Position numbers and translations under genes: made by a program. DNA of 20,679 nucleotides from JACQID01 sp035290885. Its GTDB lineage: Archaea; Aenigmatarchaeota; Aenigmatarchaeia; GW2011-AR5. The notes beneath the pieces are model-generated. The model had not been told where the DNA came from, did not search any database, and was given only the letters and a program-made list of their open reading frames with translations. The stretch's first letter is position 1. The number at the start of each line of letters is the position of its first letter. The stretch spans positions 1 through 20,679 of the forward strand of contig DATDTL010000066.1 in assembly GCA_035290885.1 (NCBI GenBank), in the 5' to 3' direction. Shown in pieces: positions 1 through 5,744 of this stretch.

Positions 1-15
1 GGCTTTGAATCCTGC

Positions 16-24
16 TTTATAAAT
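16..24 (+). promoter_or_regulatory. TATA box of the tRNA-Trp gene
   Basis: TTTATAAAT lies about 26 bp upstream of the first base of the mature tRNA at 47, the normal archaeal TATA-to-start spacing. A self-complementary CCATATATGG at 31-40 lies between the box and the gene. Confidence 0.7.
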
Positions 25-46
25 TTCACTCCATATATGGCTTTCG

Positions 47-200
47 GGGGTTGTAGTCTAACCAGGTAGGATGGCTGGCTCCAGTCACGGCATTTCCCTT
101 GAAAGAGATGCCATGCAAGCTCTTCTGGAGCTAAGAGCCGCGCAGGCGGCAATGATTTAGAAGAAACCAGCTAATGGGGGTTCAAATCCTCCCGACCCCA
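47..200 (+). tRNA. tRNA-Trp (anticodon CCA) with an intron
   Basis: Acceptor stem 47-53 (GGGGTTG) pairs with 193-199 (CGACCCC, one G-U), followed by discriminator A200. The D stem is 56-59 with 69-72, and the D loop carries GG. The anticodon stem 74-78 (GCTGG) pairs with 167-171 (CCAGC). The loop reads C-T-C-C-A-G, giving anticodon CCA at 81-83. The T arm is 176-192 with TTCAAAT as loop. An 81-nt intron interrupts the loop after position 37 (bases 85-165), the usual archaeal site. CCA is not encoded; TATA follows directly. The bulge-helix-bulge is imperfect: three of four central pairs form, with a C-A mismatch. The 3' end of the gene is repeated at 1036-1051, suggesting use as an integration site. 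Confidence 0.88.
85..165 (+). other. Structured intron of tRNA-Trp
   Basis: Removing this segment restores a 7-nt anticodon loop and a perfect 5-bp anticodon stem. It can fold into an 8-bp hairpin (89-96 with 105-112), a 6-bp hairpin (119-124 with 133-138) and a GC-rich 5-bp hairpin (137-141 with 146-150); the last two share two bases and cannot both form fully. I see no convincing C and D boxes, unlike the tRNA-Trp introns of many euryarchaea that encode a methylation guide RNA. The boundaries assume splicing between tRNA positions 37 and 38. Confidence 0.75.
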
Positions 201-204
201 TATA
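189..204 (+). repeat. Direct repeat, left copy (candidate attL in the tRNA 3' end)
   Basis: CTCCCGACCCCATATA spans the end of the T stem, the 3' acceptor strand, the discriminator and four flanking bases. The same 16 bases recur at 1036-1051 in the same orientation. Bases before the repeat diverge quickly between the copies, so the match is confined to the tRNA 3' end and flank, as expected of an attachment site. Confidence 0.6.
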
Positions 205-206
205 CA

Positions 207-226
207 TTCGGGTTCAAGTCCCACAA
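207..226 (+). other. tRNA T-arm-like fragment
   Basis: The run CGGGTTCAAGTCCCAC looks like a tRNA T arm: GGG and CCC flank the loop TTCAAGT. It lies six bases after the tRNA-Trp repeat. Only three stem pairs form and no acceptor partner is visible, so it could be debris from another tRNA-targeted integration or chance. Confidence 0.25.
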
Positions 227-278
227 ATTTTTAGCACATTTTGCTGCTGTTCGGCGCACAATAATCTGTACATGAAAT

Positions 279-325
279 TATCTATACAGATACAGAACGA
301 TACTAATGTATCGTTATTTATATAT
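279..325 (+). promoter_or_regulatory. Palindromes and TATA box upstream of the 31-codon ORF
   Basis: A perfect 8-bp inverted repeat, AACGATAC (296-303) and GTATCGTT (308-315), flanks the four bases TAAT. A second, TATCT/AGATA with a 4-bp spacer, lies at 279-292, and TCTGTA (265-270) also faces TACAGA (285-290). A TATA-like TTTATATAT (317-325) follows, 21-29 bp before the ATG at 346. The arrangement looks like an autoregulated toxin-antitoxin promoter with operators abutting the TATA box. Binding is inference. Confidence 0.5.
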
Positions 326-345
326 TCAGAGCATTATATCTATAC

Positions 346-441
346 ATGAAACCAACAAGAAAACTTTTCGACGACCCAGAGCTGGACAAACTCGTAAAGG
401 AAGCCAGACGCAGGAAGATTGCAGACGAAGTCAGGCTATAA
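346..441 (+). CDS. Very small ORF, possible antitoxin or antitoxin remnant (31 aa)
   Basis: The ORF starts MKPTRKLFDDPELDKL and ends in ADEVRL. It is highly charged, rich in Lys/Arg and Asp/Glu, and probably helical. A TATA box at 317-325 and palindromes just upstream support transcription of a nearly leaderless mRNA. Its stop codon overlaps the 3' end of the convergent PIN-domain gene by six bases. Size, charge and the neighbouring PIN protein suggest an antitoxin or a truncated one, but VapB genes normally precede vapC on the same strand, so this convergent layout is atypical. I recognise no family; a chance ORF remains possible. Confidence 0.4.
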   Translation: MKPTRKLFDDPELDKLVKEARRRKIADEVRL

Positions 442-921
442 TTTTACCGGATGAATTATTTTTACTCCGAATTCCTTCTCCAGCGTTTTGTGGCATAGAA
501 GTTTCTCGTCAAGCGTCACGAAAGAGTCCGCGTTGTTTTCTACTGCCACCGCATAGTTCAATGCGTCCGTGCCTTCGATTCTCGGATCCAGTTCCATGAC
601 CTTCAATGCCGTTTGATAGGCATCATGACCTGCTACTGCAAAATCGATTTTTCGTTTCCGTAGTATTTGGTCAAAAATCCTAAGCATCATCTCCCTATTC
701 TCCGGCTGGGTTATGTCTCGGAGTGTGACGAGCAGGAATTCACCAAGGACGGAAAGTGCGATTTCTCCCCTGTATTTGTAGCCCACCCTGTTCAGATAGC
801 TGGCGCAGAAGTCGCCCAGCTTCGTGCCTTTCTGGGATTCAAAAAATATGGCAGTGTCAATGTGGTGGCGCGGTAATGTCTCGAACCTTTTGGCGATTGC
901 CTCCGCAGTTTTGGCTTGCAT
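436..921 (-). CDS. PIN-domain protein, VapC-like ribonuclease (161 aa)
   Basis: PIN domains are Mg-dependent RNases; VapC toxins cut tRNA or rRNA. The acidic residues fit: D22 in HHIDTAIFFE, E61 in VLGEFLL, D119 in GTDALNYAVA and D132/D138 in ADSFVTLDEKL. The spacing and the TDA...D.FVTLD pattern are typical, and the length is slightly above the usual 130-150 aa, with an extra N-terminal helix. The start is ATG at 921, with a TTTAAA box 22-27 bp upstream. The only neighbour inside the tail-repeat-bounded segment is a convergent 31-codon ORF, so a classic co-directional VapB is absent. A housekeeping PIN nuclease is possible, but a toxin-like role is likelier given the location in a tRNA-linked insertion. 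Confidence 0.75.
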   Translation of the reverse strand: MQAKTAEAIAKRFETLPRHHIDTAIFFESQKGTKLGDFCASYLNRVGYKYRGEIALSVLGEFLLVTLRDITQPENREMMLRIFDQILRKRKIDFAVAGHDAYQTALKVMELDPRIEGTDALNYAVAVENNADSFVTLDEKLLCHKTLEKEFGVKIIHPVKL

Positions 922-942
922 TGGACTAATTGTATGATGCGC

Positions 943-948
943 TTTAAA
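943..948 (-). promoter_or_regulatory. TATA box of the PIN-domain gene
   Basis: On the minus strand the sequence reads GATTTAAAGC, with TTTAAA 22-27 bp upstream of the ATG at 921, implying a leaderless or near-leaderless mRNA. Confidence 0.45.
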
Positions 949-1011
949 TCGGTTTACGCATAAATGAATGACAAGAGCAATGATTTTGGCGCAGTTTCCC
1001 CCTGTGTGGAT

Positions 1012-1031
1012 TCATACCAATTTGGGTATGA
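1012..1031 (+). other. Short inverted repeat next to the right tRNA-tail repeat
   Basis: TCATACC (1012-1018) pairs with GGTATGA (1025-1031) across a 6-nt loop, a perfect 7-bp stem ending five bases before the repeat at 1036-1051. It could be a recombinase arm site, an operator or a weak terminator; nothing decides between these. The rest of 922-1117 shows only this hairpin, the repeat and a TATA box. Confidence 0.35.
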
Positions 1032-1035
1032 GGTT

Positions 1036-1051
1036 CTCCCGACCCCATATA
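1036..1051 (+). repeat. Direct repeat, right copy (candidate attR, tRNA-Trp 3' end)
   Basis: This is an exact copy of 189-204. No other part of a tRNA is recognisable upstream of it, so it is an orphan tRNA tail rather than a second tRNA gene. Confidence 0.6.
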
Positions 1052-1087
1052 AACGCGTTTTGGCAAACGACAGTTGTCAAATGCCTT

Positions 1088-1094
1088 TTTATAA
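1088..1094 (+). promoter_or_regulatory. TATA box of the ATP-grasp operon
   Basis: TTTATAA lies 24-30 bp upstream of the ATG at 1118, consistent with a leaderless transcript. It probably drives the four co-directional genes up to 4753. Confidence 0.6.
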
Positions 1095-1117
1095 GAAAAC
1101 AGCAAGATTGATTAAAC

Positions 1118-1969
1118 ATGAAAATTGCAATCATAGGCGCTGATCCAAAGGAGGAATCCCAGTTTGTCAGGAAGGCGGAAGGGATTTTCGACGAGTGCGT
1201 CTATGTGCATGCGGACGATCTCAGGATAGAAACCGGCGAAGGAAAAACAAGGCTTGTTTTCGGGGAATGGGACATGGACAAATTTGACGCGGTTCTGCCT
1301 TTCCCGTCCGCAAGCCATAGCGATCTTTTCCTTTCCATTGTAACTGCACTTGAAGACTCGTCGACCTACGTTCCTTACGGGCTTGACGGGCTGTTGGCAT
1401 GCCAAAAGAAACTTGTGGGCTCAATGAAGCTCAGGCAGGCCGGCTTTGAACTGCCCCGGACTTATTATGCCATAAGCGAGAACGCAGCAGAACAGATACT
1501 TCCGGAATTGCAGTTCCCGATACGCGTGACCATAGGCGAGCGATCATCGCTTATAGAAGACTCAAGGCACATGAAATCCATGATACGGCTAAGAAAAAGC
1601 GGCCAAGCAATCACTATAAGGAAGCCGGTTTCCGACAAGATCATAGGGTGCTTTGTGGTAGGAAACGACATCGTTTCATCGGTTGAAATAATCAAGGGCA
1701 AGATGAGAGGAACTGGCATAGGCACAGGCATCAAGGAAGCGGCAGTGCATGCCGCAAAAAGCATGGGCTCTGCCTACGGCTTCGTCACGTTTGCCGGCGA
1801 TGCGGTAGCGTCCTTCTCGCTGTCGCCGCCCATGGCCACCATAGAAAGGCTGTCAGGCAAGGATGTGTTCACGCCTTTGCTTGAATATGCCAAGGCCAAT
1901 GCAAGAACGCCTGCCACGCCCAAGGGCATATTCAGCCGCATACTTGATATTTTCGGGGCGAAACGATGA
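1118..1969 (+). CDS. RimK-like ATP-grasp pseudoenzyme (283 aa)
   Basis: The protein parallels the next gene (an intact RimK-family ligase) along its length: MKIAIIG against MKICILG at the N-terminus, then KLRQAGFELPRTYY against KLEKAGIPTPLSYL, and FPIRVTIGERS where the other has the ATP-binding glycine loop. The residues expected for ATP and Mg2+ are replaced. The glycine loop is lost, the Glu-Glu pair becomes R168-K169, the D-I-R motif becomes I-I-G, and the late Asp and E-A-N motif become Thr and S-P-P. It is therefore probably inactive as a ligase. Its stop overlaps the start of the active paralogue (ATGA), so both should be made together and a regulatory or scaffolding heterodimer is plausible. 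The open frame and intact fold pattern argue against a decaying pseudogene. Target unknown. Confidence 0.65.
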   Translation: MKIAIIGADPKEESQFVRKAEGIFDECVYVHADDLRIETGEGKTRLVFGEWDMDKFDAVLPFPSASHSDLFLSIVTALEDSSTYVPYGLDGLLACQKKLVGSMKLRQAGFELPRTYYAISENAAEQILPELQFPIRVTIGERSSLIEDSRHMKSMIRLRKSGQAITIRKPVSDKIIGCFVVGNDIVSSVEIIKGKMRGTGIGTGIKEAAVHAAKSMGSAYGFVTFAGDAVASFSLSPPMATIERLSGKDVFTPLLEYAKANARTPATPKGIFSRILDIFGAKR

Positions 1970-2883
1970 AGATATGCATACTTGGCTCAAGGGAAAAGAA
2001 GCCTCAGGACTTGTGGCTTCTTGAAGAAGCAAAGAAAAGGTTTGATAAGGTCAGCTATATCCAGATACCCGACGTAAGAATACAGGACGGTGAGCCCCTT
2101 ACGCTCAAGGGCACGCCTTTGTCATCTTACGACATCGTGTTTCCCCGAATACCGCGAACTTACAGGAACTACGGCTACGTGATATGCAAGCTCTTGGAAG
2201 GCAGGACGTACATGCCTATCACGCCGGAATCCATAATAGTGACGCATGACAAATTCCTTACATTGCTCAAGCTTGAGAAGGCCGGCATACCGACGCCGCT
2301 GAGCTACCTCAGTTCCACTGTAAAAGCAATGAAGCCCGTGCTCAAGACGATGAAGTATCCTGTTGTCATCAAGCTGCTCCAGGGGTCCTTGGGCAAGGGC
2401 GTGATGTTTGCAGAAAGCCAGTCTTCGGCGCTGCCGATACTGGATACCATAGAAGGCATGAAACAGCCGATAATGCTTGAGGAATTCGTAGGCAACCCCG
2501 GGGAAGACATACGCGCGCTTGTGATCGGGCATGAGGTGGCGGCTTCCATGAAAAGGATCGCCGAGAAAGGAGAAAGGCGCGCCAACATAGGGGCAGGCGG
2601 GGCCGGCAAGAAGATAAAGCTCAATAAGGAAATGACGAAACTTGCCATACGCAGCGCCAAGGCGCTTGGCCTTGGCATAGCCGGGATAGACATAATAGAG
2701 AGCAAGAGGGGGCCCCTAGTCATAGAGGCCAATGTCAACGTGCACTTTGAAGGCATAACCCATGCCACCGGCACGAACGTCGCGGCGCTGATGATGGATC
2801 ATGTGAAGCACGAAGCCGTACTTTCCAAGAAGGACAGGCTTGCCGGGCCTTTCCTGAAGGCGGTCGAGGAACTCATAAGGTAA
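1966..2883 (+). CDS. RimK-family ATP-grasp amide ligase (305 aa)
   Basis: This family couples ATP hydrolysis to formation of an amide between a carboxylate and an amino group, often adding glutamate: RimK to ribosomal protein S6, MptN and CofF to archaeal cofactors, LysX to LysW. The ATP-grasp signature is complete: K136 before the glycine loop QGSLGKGV (139-146), E172-E173 hinge, D181 and R183 in GEDIRAL, R205 in RRANIGAGG, D242, then E254 and N256 in VIEANVN, followed by FEGITHATG. It starts within the stop of the pseudoenzyme gene and is followed after five bases by an FGase-like gene. No LysW and no cofactor genes are nearby, so the substrate cannot be named; the GGCT-like and FGase-like neighbours point to a glutamyl or related amide. 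Confidence 0.87.
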   Translation: MKICILGSREKKPQDLWLLEEAKKRFDKVSYIQIPDVRIQDGEPLTLKGTPLSSYDIVFPRIPRTYRNYGYVICKLLEGRTYMPITPESIIVTHDKFLTLLKLEKAGIPTPLSYLSSTVKAMKPVLKTMKYPVVIKLLQGSLGKGVMFAESQSSALPILDTIEGMKQPIMLEEFVGNPGEDIRALVIGHEVAASMKRIAEKGERRANIGAGGAGKKIKLNKEMTKLAIRSAKALGLGIAGIDIIESKRGPLVIEANVNVHFEGITHATGTNVAALMMDHVKHEAVLSKKDRLAGPFLKAVEELIR

Positions 2884-2888
2884 ACGCT

Positions 2889-3737
2889 ATGCTGAACCTG
2901 CTCAAGACTGAAAAGGACCTTTCGTTGTTTCAGGGCAACATGAAGGCTGAAAACGACCATTATATTGAATTTGAGACCCTGAAAAATTATCCGGACAACG
3001 GGATTCTTATAGTGGCCGAGCACGCCAGAACCGCAAGCATAAAATCGCCGCGCCATGGCGGCCGCGCATACATTGGCATAGGCGATGCGAACACCGCAAC
3101 GCTGGCGAAGCTCGGCGCTTGGTACACGCAGTCGGCTTACATAATCCCGACACTGTTGAGAACGCAGATAGACCTGTCAAGGCCGGCGGACGCGCAGAAC
3201 CTCGTGCTTCGCGTAGCGCCCTCCGAGGCGGACGAAAAATGGAAGGGCGAGGAACTTGACGTTCCCATAAGCACGGGCAGGAACCTCAGGCACGTTTTTG
3301 ATTTCTATCACAGAAAGATTGAAGACCTGAATCCCAAGTTCGTGCTGGCATACCACGGCATGCATTCGCGGCACAAGACGGACGTTCTTCTGGGCTTTGG
3401 CCCGGGCAGATGCTACATAGGCGGCAACAAGAACGCCTTCGCGTTCCGCAAGTTATTCGTGGAGCGACTGAGACAAAGGCTCAAAGAAAGGAACGTCAGG
3501 ATTGACATCACGGTGAAGATAAGCAAGAAAATTTTCACCGGAACCAAGAACTACACCCTCTACAGGCACGTCAAGGAATACAATGACACGCACGACGTCA
3601 AGAGATTCGGCGTGCACGCGGAATTCAACCGCTCCGGCCGTGTCATGAAAGAGCACCCGGACCTGCCGAAGCTGCGCTATCAGGTCGCGGCGCAGGTCCT
3701 CGCCGAGTGCGCCGGGGAGTGGGCGGGAAAACAGTAA
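2889..3737 (+). CDS. N-formylglutamate amidohydrolase-like protein (282 aa)
   Basis: FGase-family enzymes are metal-dependent amidohydrolases that cut N-acyl or amide bonds of glutamate-like substrates; their fold is related to zinc carboxypeptidases. The visible pattern is an early VAEHAR (H45), then GDAN (D66, N68), LLRTQIDLSR (R91, D95, R98), YHGMH (H156, H159) with D165, and VHAEFNR (H243, E245, R248). The order H, D-x-E/N, R...D-x-x-R, late H and Glu matches two other proteins of this window (4750-5703 and 5745-6758), though this one is the most diverged, with HA instead of the PHS motif. It follows the RimK-like ligase by five bases, so it may reverse or trim the ligase product. Substrate not predictable. 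Confidence 0.6.
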   Translation: MLNLLKTEKDLSLFQGNMKAENDHYIEFETLKNYPDNGILIVAEHARTASIKSPRHGGRAYIGIGDANTATLAKLGAWYTQSAYIIPTLLRTQIDLSRPADAQNLVLRVAPSEADEKWKGEELDVPISTGRNLRHVFDFYHRKIEDLNPKFVLAYHGMHSRHKTDVLLGFGPGRCYIGGNKNAFAFRKLFVERLRQRLKERNVRIDITVKISKKIFTGTKNYTLYRHVKEYNDTHDVKRFGVHAEFNRSGRVMKEHPDLPKLRYQVAAQVLAECAGEWAGKQ

Positions 3738-3763
3738 ACGCATAAAAACGTTTGGGGAAAAAT

Positions 3764-4753
3764 ATGCGAATGAAAGGCAATCGCAGAACATGGCCAGCCT
3801 CCAACTTCAGGGGCCCAGCTGAATATCCCAACATATATCCAGGACTGAGGCCTGCCTCCGATTATCTTTTAGGCCATGATGGCCAAAAGGTGCCAAGAGT
3901 GTACCTGCTTCATGAGACGAATCTCCGAAATCTTGGTAACTGTTTCATTACATACGAAGGGAAGGAAAAGAAGCTGGACGATTACCTGCATTCGCAAGGA
4001 AGATACCCCATAGAAAACAGGATACCGTCCCTTGCATACGGCTCCAACGTGAACCCTATGCAACTTGTAACCCGCAAGTTTGGCGTACTGAAAAAAGGCT
4101 TTGAACTGCCTGACATCGACACCGTAGTGCTGAAGGGTTCCACGCCTGACTATTCCGCGGTTTATACGGCTTCTGTCGCTGCATACGGGTCCGTGCCGGC
4201 CAAGATAATACCTTCCGCCGGAACCATGGAAACGTGGCTATTGCTGCTGGACGAAGAACAACTGCGCAGAATGCACGACACGGAAGGCGTGAAGACCGGA
4301 ACTTACGGGGTGGGATTACAGGCTTTTGAGAAGGAATGTTTGGCTTTGGATGCCTACGGTTATCTTGGCGGCAGGAGAAAGGTCTTTGTGAACGCGGAAG
4401 GGAAACCTGTAAGATTTGCCGGACCGGAATATTCAGGAACTTACATGGCCGTGAAAGCGGGCAAGGATTTCGTGCCTATAGCGGGAGGAGACGGCAGTTT
4501 CCCAGAGATGGCCGAGATAGAGATCATGACGCGCTACGATGAAATGACGCGTTCTACGCTTGGCTATCCACTTTATGCCAAGGCATCTGTAAACGGAAGA
4601 GACGCATGGCTATTGACGCAAGACGCAAAGGGGAATTTAACTGACGTGAACAGGTATCTGGATACCATGGGAATGATCATAGAACCGGGAACCGGACTCA
4701 TGGCAAATCCTTACGAGCTTGGCGACTTCAAAAGATTGAAAGACCTGCTTTAA
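3764..4753 (+). CDS. Gamma-glutamylcyclotransferase-like protein (329 aa)
   Basis: GGCT enzymes release an amino acid from a gamma-glutamyl compound by cyclising the glutamate to 5-oxoproline. Two hallmarks are present: the substrate-loop AYGSN (Y92-N95) and HDTEGVKTGTYGV with E174, matching the human GGCT segment around its catalytic Glu98 (EGVKSGMY). The protein is much longer than human GGCT (188 aa), with about 85 residues before the YGSN motif and a long C-terminal region. I chose the ATG at 3764, since GGGG lies 6-9 bases upstream; an in-frame TTG at 3752 would add four residues. It is the last gene of the ATP-grasp operon and overlaps the convergent FGase-like gene by four bases. An AIG2-type hydrolase of the same fold is the main alternative. 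Confidence 0.68.
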   Translation: MRMKGNRRTWPASNFRGPAEYPNIYPGLRPASDYLLGHDGQKVPRVYLLHETNLRNLGNCFITYEGKEKKLDDYLHSQGRYPIENRIPSLAYGSNVNPMQLVTRKFGVLKKGFELPDIDTVVLKGSTPDYSAVYTASVAAYGSVPAKIIPSAGTMETWLLLLDEEQLRRMHDTEGVKTGTYGVGLQAFEKECLALDAYGYLGGRRKVFVNAEGKPVRFAGPEYSGTYMAVKAGKDFVPIAGGDGSFPEMAEIEIMTRYDEMTRSTLGYPLYAKASVNGRDAWLLTQDAKGNLTDVNRYLDTMGMIIEPGTGLMANPYELGDFKRLKDLL

Positions 4754-5703
4754 TTTTTGAACTCTTTCACCACGCCGTCAACGATGCTGACAACTTCTTC
4801 CGCGTGGTTCTCGTTGAGGAAAGACTGCGACTCAACTTCAAGGCCAATGCCGTTCGTTTTGCGCAGAAGCGCCGGGACGGGCTTTGCAGTGTCGCCAAAA
4901 TAGGCGTTTTCCACGGTTATTTTGACGCTGGACTTTTTCACGGCATCGTCTATGGCACGGTAATATTGCGGGAAGCTCATCATGTTTATGTCAAGCCGCC
5001 TACCCAGAATCGTGTTCGCCTTGTTTATGTCCTGAAGCATCCACTCCCGGCGTATGCCGACGCAGGCTTTCAGCGAAGGAAAATGCTTTCCCAACAGCTT
5101 TTTTTCCATCATGGCGTGGAATTTCATGTCCACGCGCCAGTCGCCTTTGTATTTTTTGAAGTCGTATTTTTTATTTAGCCTGACAACGGCCTTCTCCACG
5201 GTTCTCTTGTCCAGCCAGCTTCCCCTGCCGGTTATGAAATCCACCGCAGAGGGCAAGTTCTTTATCCGCGAACTGAGTGTGTGGCAGAACACGAAAAAAG
5301 GCCGTTTCTGCCGCCTGCCCAGCAGAGCAGCGGTTTTCCAGAAGCGTTTGTAAACCTTCGTCTTGTAACCATTCTGGCTCGCGTTTTCCGCGACCCACGC
5401 GTAATTCTTGTAATATGCAGTCAAGTTGTCGTTCCCTCTTATGTAGCCCGTGTCCTTCACCAGAACGCCTTTCGCAGGAATGCCGCGGTTGTAGTCTATG
5501 CCCAAGACGCCGTGGCGCGGGATCGCGGATATTATCGCGGAGCCTCCCATCTTCCGGACGGCGGCAAAGGCGACATTCTCGGCGCCCACGTCTTCGCGTT
5601 CAGCAGAACGGTAGGTGAGCGCGGAGTGGGGCGCAACGAACACCGGCCCGGGCTTTCCGCTTTCCACGACGTTGAATCCGGGCATATAGCGGAAAGAGAG
5701 CAT
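4750..5703 (-). CDS. N-formylglutamate amidohydrolase-like protein, paralogue B (317 aa)
   Basis: Motifs in order, numbered from the upstream TTG: GPVFVAPHS (H34), REDVGAE (D46, E50), IPRHGVLGIDYNR (R71, D78, N80-R81), VFCH (H149) and GLEVESQSFLNE (E297). This is the FGase-family arrangement: PHS, D-x-x-x-E, then R...D-x-N-R. It is clearly paralogous to the divergent gene at 5745-6758, sharing APHS, H..xSxRxKNxPS, a W-containing loop, NKK and the SFLNE end. An ATG at 5703 gives an N-terminus equal in length to that paralogue's and has a TATA-like box 23-31 bp upstream; a TTG at 5727 is the alternative. It converges on, and overlaps by four bases, the GGCT-like gene. Confidence 0.6.
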   Translation of the reverse strand: MLSFRYMPGFNVVESGKPGPVFVAPHSALTYRSAEREDVGAENVAFAAVRKMGGSAIISAIPRHGVLGIDYNRGIPAKGVLVKDTGYIRGNDNLTAYYKNYAWVAENASQNGYKTKVYKRFWKTAALLGRRQKRPFFVFCHTLSSRIKNLPSAVDFITGRGSWLDKRTVEKAVVRLNKKYDFKKYKGDWRVDMKFHAMMEKKLLGKHFPSLKACVGIRREWMLQDINKANTILGRRLDINMMSFPQYYRAIDDAVKKSSVKITVENAYFGDTAKPVPALLRKTNGIGLEVESQSFLNENHAEEVVSIVDGVVKEFKN

Positions 5704-5708
5704 AACGA

Positions 5709-5734
5709 ATTTATGCTGGTGGCCCAATAAATAA
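5709..5734. promoter_or_regulatory. Closely packed divergent TATA boxes between the two FGase-like genes
   Basis: Only 41 bases separate the two ATG codons (5703 minus, 5745 plus). TTATTTATT on the minus strand (5726-5734) is 23-31 bp from the minus start, and TTTATGC-like sequence (5710-5716) is about 29-35 bp from the plus start. The two core promoters would overlap, so the genes may compete for factors or be co-regulated. The plus box is weak. Confidence 0.4.
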
Positions 5735-5744
5735 CTTGGTCGTT

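Larger units (their letters stand above)
189..1051. mobile_element. Candidate small integrated element or remnant at tRNA-Trp
   Basis: The segment is bounded by a 16-bp direct repeat of the tRNA-Trp 3' end. The intact tRNA sits at the left end and only the 3' fragment at the right, the standard arrangement for site-specific integration into a tRNA gene. Its cargo is a PIN-domain gene and a tiny convergent ORF. There is no integrase or other recombinase inside it, so if it is an element it is a decayed remnant or moves in trans. A local duplication of the tRNA tail is the alternative. Confidence 0.42.

Noticed and set aside
151..159. C-box-like ATGATTT in the tRNA intron, suggesting a C/D guide RNA
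   Set aside because: It matches the C box at only five of seven bases and no CTGA D box or paired internal boxes are present.
964..1143. 59-codon plus-strand ORF across the right tRNA-tail repeat
   Set aside because: It runs through the repeat and promoter into the ATP-grasp gene in another frame, has no family features and ends by chance; probably spurious.
1118..1969. Calling the first ATP-grasp gene a pseudogene
   Set aside because: The frame is full length, promoter and start overlap with the next gene are intact, and composition matches neighbours; loss of catalytic residues alone fits a functional pseudoenzyme.
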